Source of the DNA: Struthio camelus
Lineage: Eukaryota; Chordata; Aves; Struthioniformes; Struthionidae
Assembly (NCBI RefSeq): GCF_040807025.1
Contig: NC_090952.1
Span: 25,727,068 to 25,791,067, forward strand
Reading direction: 5' to 3'
DNA length: 64,000 nt
Below the pieces are notes generated by a model. It saw only the letters and a program-made list of their open reading frames with translations. It was not told the origin of the DNA and searched no databases. The first letter of the stretch is position 1, and the number at the start of each line of letters is the position of its first letter. This document shows, piece after piece, positions 60,501 to 64,000 of this stretch. The position numbers and the translations under genes were made by a program.

Positions 60501-63475
60501 TCCTGGTGGTGCAGGCTCTGGAGGGGGCCCCGTGGGTGCGGGAAAGCGACGGGCCAGGGGGTGAAGGGATGCTGGCGGTGCAGGCTCTGTGCCAGGACTG
60601 GACCGGGGGAAGGTCCTAGCGGTCTGGGTTCCAGGACAAGACCAGGCAGCAGGTGCTGGCTCTGGGATGGGACGAGATGGCTGAGGGCTTGGCCTGGCTG
60701 GTGGAGCTGAAGGACTCTCCCAGTTGGGATGTGGCTCTGGTCCCTCTAGGAGTCCAAGAAGCACCTGGCTGGGTTGGGTGCCCTGGGACTGGGCAACCTG
60801 ATCACTGAGATCACAGCCAGCGAGGACGATAATGCGGAGGGTGATGGAGCTCATCTGGATGAGGAAGGTGAGGCCCCAGGTTAGCTCGAGTTAAATGATG
60901 GAGAGTCATCAGTTAAATGTGGGATCAGAGCTCTTCTCAGAGGAGATAAAACACACCCAGGTCTTCTAGAGCTGCAAGGAAATCATGATATTATCTGGTC
61001 ACAGCTCATCTGACAAAGGCCTCACCTCCTTTTTCTTGCCTGAGTTAATGCCACCTTATCTCCTGGTGCTTTTGTACATGCTCTCTTATTCTCTTCAGTT
61101 TTTCACTTCTTGTCTCTTTTTCCTCATAAATAAATTTATTCTATATTTTTCCTTGTCTTAAATTCTTACAGCCCTATTCAGCACCCAGACTATTATTATA
61201 ATTTCTTTTGGTTCTTGAGCTTGTTGAACAGTCTCACTGAGTAAATGAAAGGTCTCTCTTATGCTAAAGCTGGTTACTTCTTACCAGTCTGTATGGGTAA
61301 TTGAAAAGTGTTGGAGCTGTTGGCTGGAATGAAGGGAAAGAAATCTTCTGATGGGAGAAGTTAATCAAATGTTTTTTTTCCCCTAAGAAAAGGAAACATA
61401 GGGAAGGAGTCATATGGGCATAGTGAAGTCAGATGTTAGTAATATATATCAAAATGAAGTGTTGCATGACTAGATTTTTTTTTTCTCTTCTCAGGTTGGG
61501 TTAAGAGCACAGAAGATGCTGTTGATTATTCAGATATTAATGAAGTGGCAGAAGACGAGAGCCGTAGGTATAAGCAAGCAATGGGCAGCCTTCAGCCAGT
61601 TCGAAGACCAGGTAAATGGGATAAGCATTACTTAAAAGAGGCTGAGGCGACTGGCAGCTAGTGGTATGTGTTTGGGGCAATTGTCTTGACACTGGTTCTC
61701 TTAAAAGTATGTTATTGCGCCCTTCTCGCTTGTTACTTCAAGAATCTAAGCTTTTGGGAGACCTTGTTCACCGGATAAAGGCCCTGCTAGATATCTTCTT
61801 TTTTTAAGGGCTGAGTTGCTCTTCAAAGTTAAACTGTACTCAGAAGAGAAACCAGGTTCATTCTTTTGCCATGGGATCCCCTGCAGAGAATACTTGATAC
61901 CTGCTGATCTTTCTTTAACCTGTGTTCATAGGAGCAGAACTATGCAGACAGTCAGCTCCTTCTCAGAGATTAATCAAAGACAGAGTTGAGATCCTGATCC
62001 CTTAATGAGTCGCTTCAACCGTAGTATCTCTCTCCTGTTTTCCCCATACATCCTTTTGGCAAAAATCACTGCTCCCCAGAAGGCACTTTGGTTCTCTTGT
62101 CAGTTCCAGAGCGCTCTGGCAGAAACAAATCTTCAAACATCTGTGGCTTTTCCCTTTCAGTAGTTGCTAGTGCAATTGCTGAATCTTTTGCTTAGCTCTT
62201 AAAGTTGCGTTATACTTAACCTTTCTGTTGTCTTATTGTGACTGATGGAATGTAAAGTTGATTTGAACTTTTTCAACCTTATTTTCTTATTTCTTAAGCA
62301 GCATTATTAGCTCTGCAAAGCTTGAGTAAAGAGGGGTGATGGCAGTATGTTTCTTTTCTTCTTCTTCTTCTTCTTTTTTTTTTTTTAAGTGCTCCAGCCT
62401 GCTTGCTATCAGTTTACCTTTATCCCTCCATTCCACTCTTTCTTAAATTCCAATTTGGAAAGTGGTTTCGTGCGGGGGAAGTTGAAGTTGTGAGAGTTTT
62501 GGGTCTAGTTCAGAAGAGAGAATGGTCATCTTGCTAAGCTAGCATTGACCGTGTCTGCAGGTTGGGACAGAGGAGATGATATAGCTGGGAGGGCTATCTG
62601 GTTCCCTTTTATTATCAGCTTAATATGCAGTCTTGTCTCCGGGCTGGTTAGATGACGATGAGGATGATTACGATGCTGACTGTGAAGATATTGATTCCAA
62701 GTTGATGCCGCCACCGCCTCCACCTCCAGTACCTGGAAAGAAAGAAGATGAAAAGGATGCAGCTGCCACTGGTGAGTGAGGGCTTTCTTCTCTCTGACAA
62801 TATGAAATGTCTGAAGGAAGCAAACGCTGCTGCACAGCAGTTCGTTCTACGGCAAGCACCCACGCGAGATCAAAGTTCTAGCTGGAGACTGCATCTGAAG
62901 GTGGGTCTTTGTCCTGATATGCAATGAAATGGAACTGTCTGAAATGAGCTCTTAGATTAAAAAATAGAGTGAAATATTATATTTCCAGTGATTGATAAAA
63001 TACTGATGTTCACAATGAAACTGCTTTTTTATCTCATCCTCTCAGTTGTGGCTGGGAAATTCACCTGGAACGCTTAGGATAAAATGACAGGTTAAACCAG
63101 AATGGTACTCGTAACAGTTACAGAGGCTTAAGCTTTGTATAATTTGAGCTATGCAGTAGCTGTGGCATTATGGGGTTGTACTAGGGGACAGGGAGGAAAC
63201 TTGTTTGTTTATAAGGTGCTTGTTCTATTGTAGTATCTGAAGATGGAGACGGTATCATTTTGCCCTCCATCATTGCTCCTTCCTCTGCTGCCTCCGACAA
63301 GGTGGATTTCAGCAGCAGCTCTGATTCTGAGTCAGAGATGGGACCTCAAGAAGCCAGGCAGGCAGAATCCAAGGAAGGCAAACTCACACTTCCTCTTGCA
63401 GGAATCATGCAGCGAGATGCTACCAAACAGTTGCCAAGTGTTACAGAGCTCTTCCCGGAATTTCGGCCAGGAAAG
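57547..63475 (+). CDS. TAF1: Transcription initiation factor TFIID subunit 1, 5' exons (partial)
   Basis: This is the largest TFIID subunit, a nuclear scaffold with a TBP-binding N-terminus and, further on, the DUF3591 and tandem bromodomains. Five coding exons are present: 57547-57672, 60750-60867, 61495-61611, 62652-62771 and 63234-63475. All have AG/GT borders and matching phases, giving 241 aa of about 1,880. The first exon gives [13 protein letters not shown], then [12 protein letters not shown] and [11 protein letters not shown] (the TAND region that contacts TBP). Next come [18 protein letters not shown], then [34 protein letters not shown] with a seven-proline run, and LPSIIAPSS...[10 protein letters not shown] up to [12 protein letters not shown]. 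The start matches the internal MSDTDSDED start of human TAF1; the longer human N-terminal leader was not seen. The gene continues past the right edge. Intron 1 is 3.1 kb and mostly tandem repeat. Confidence 0.96.
57757..59832 (+). repeat. 43-bp G-rich minisatellite, 46 countable units, in TAF1 intron 1
   Basis: The unit begins GTGCGGGCTGCGGGACGGGG and continues with AGTCTGGGGAGGAGGTCCCG then GGG. Units run from 57830 to 59810: 1,981 bp, which equals 46 x 43 plus three extra G residues (near 58580, 59050 and 59805). A decayed lead-in at 57757-57829 and one decayed trailing unit flank it. Variants differ at a few positions (AGTCT or GGTCC, GGAGG or GAGGG, CCGGGGG or CCGGGAG). The unit contains no stop codon on either strand. 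Confidence 0.97.
59878..60257 (+). repeat. 76-bp tandem repeat, five units
   Basis: TCTGAGACAGGATGAGCTGG starts units at 59878, 59954, 60030, 60106 and 60182, exactly 76 bp apart, and the next start is at 60258. Units are nearly identical. One A/G site (GTGGTACAGG or GTGGTGCAGG) alternates across the first four, suggesting a 152-bp dimer was duplicated. Confidence 0.95.
60258..60530 (+). repeat. 106-bp tandem repeat, two units plus a partial
   Basis: TCTGAGAC(A/G)GGATGAGCTGGG recurs at 60258, 60364 and 60470, 106 bp apart. Each unit is the 76-bp module with about 30 bp more, including GGGGGTCCC and GGGTTGCAGGGGTGC. These resemble the 43-bp array (GGGACGGGGGGTCC), so the three arrays look like branches of one G-rich seed. 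Confidence 0.85.
60868..63233 (+). other. TAF1: TAF1 introns 2-4
   Basis: The spaces between the TAF1 exons (60868-61494, 61612-62651, 62772-63233) are ordinary AT-rich intron. A (TTC)n/T-run microsatellite lies at 62351-62386. I see no other gene or mobile element. Confidence 0.6.
62351..62386. repeat. (TTC)n microsatellite running into a T-run
   Basis: Six or so TTC units are followed by about 13 T residues in TAF1 intron 3. Confidence 0.85.
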
Positions 63476-64000
63476 GTATTGTAAGAGATATGGGGAAGCG
63501 ACAGAAACTCTGTTATATGAGCCCTCTAAGAATGAATGATAAAGTATTAAGGGTATGTAGCCCGTAATCACTTAGGTGTTCTGGCTTATCTCACCGTTTT
63601 CTGTTTTCGTTTCTGTGGGCTGCTGTTTCCGGGCTACTTTACATGCAGTGCTTTTCCTGCCATTGTAGGAGCCTTTTTAAAAAATGTCATATAAATCAGG
63701 GTGTGAAATCATGTTTTGCTGTTGTTTAGAACCGTGGCACGGATCTCTTGAGATGTTTTTTTCCTCTGGTGGAGTAGAGAATGCTTTTCAGATGGTTCAA
63801 AAATGGAATGATAACTTAATCTGCTTGCTTTCTGGCTTTTCCACCAAATGCTTGCTCCTCTCGTGTTGTTCTGAACTTGGTGTGCTCTTCCTAAAACAAT
63901 TTGCAAGGTCTGTATCCTTTATTTAACTCTCCCTCAAAACCACTGTGATTATGGATCAGAGATCCTATCAGTAACAATTTGGTTGAAAGAATGATGGAAC
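63476..64000 (+). other. TAF1: TAF1 intron 5, open at the window edge
   Basis: The donor GGAAAG|GTATTG at 63476 opens it. No further TAF1 exon (expected to continue VLRFLRLFGPGK) is present before 64000. Confidence 0.7.

Noticed and set aside
57414-60854. Very long open frames on both strands, up to 1,146 codons on minus
   Set aside because: They lie over the 43-, 76- and 106-bp arrays, whose units lack stops in all frames. There is no domain, no splice evidence, and all six frames are equally open.

Overview
The window is vertebrate nuclear DNA, most probably from a bird. Exons carry consensus splice sites, introns are long, promoters are CpG-rich, and several CR1-type LINE tails are present. 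One of them, at about 29085-29305, ends in the usual avian CR1 3' tail. I cannot name the species. The gene order ZMYM3 (-), NONO (+), ITGB1BP2 (+), TAF1 (+) matches human Xq13.1. In birds this block is, to my knowledge, on chromosome 4/4A. The one gene I do not expect from the mammalian order is an intact RHOG-like small GTPase between ITGB1BP2 and TAF1.

Layout. Positions 193-4702 (minus) hold the first six coding exons of ZMYM3, and the gene runs off the left edge. Positions 4717-13279 are its 5'-UTR intron. A CpG island at about 12.3-15.4 kb holds the head-to-head ZMYM3 and NONO promoters. NONO spans about 14.95-30.9 kb, with ten coding exons encoding 462 aa. Positions 30.9-37.5 kb are intergenic and include two tandem, very old antisense LINE fragments. 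ITGB1BP2 (melusin) is compact, at 37839-42378, with eleven exons encoding 367 aa. A second CpG promoter at about 43.9-44.1 kb starts the RHOG-like gene. That gene has an 8.7 kb 5'-UTR intron, a single coding exon at 52790-53365 and a 3' UTR that may reach 57.15-57.28 kb. TAF1 starts at 57547, and its first five coding exons (241 aa) are in the window.

The products are mostly nuclear regulators: ZMYM3 (chromatin, LSD1/CoREST-type complexes), NONO (paraspeckle and RNA processing) and TAF1 (TFIID). The other two are a muscle chaperone-like protein (melusin) and a Rho-family GTPase. They share synteny, not a pathway.

The most unusual structure is in TAF1 intron 1. It is a 43-bp G-rich minisatellite of 46 countable units (57830-59810), followed by 76-bp and 106-bp arrays. 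The 43-bp unit has no stop codon in any of the six frames. Because 43 is not a multiple of 3, all frames of one strand spell the same 43-residue repeat. This explains the very long open frames there, which I do not call genes.
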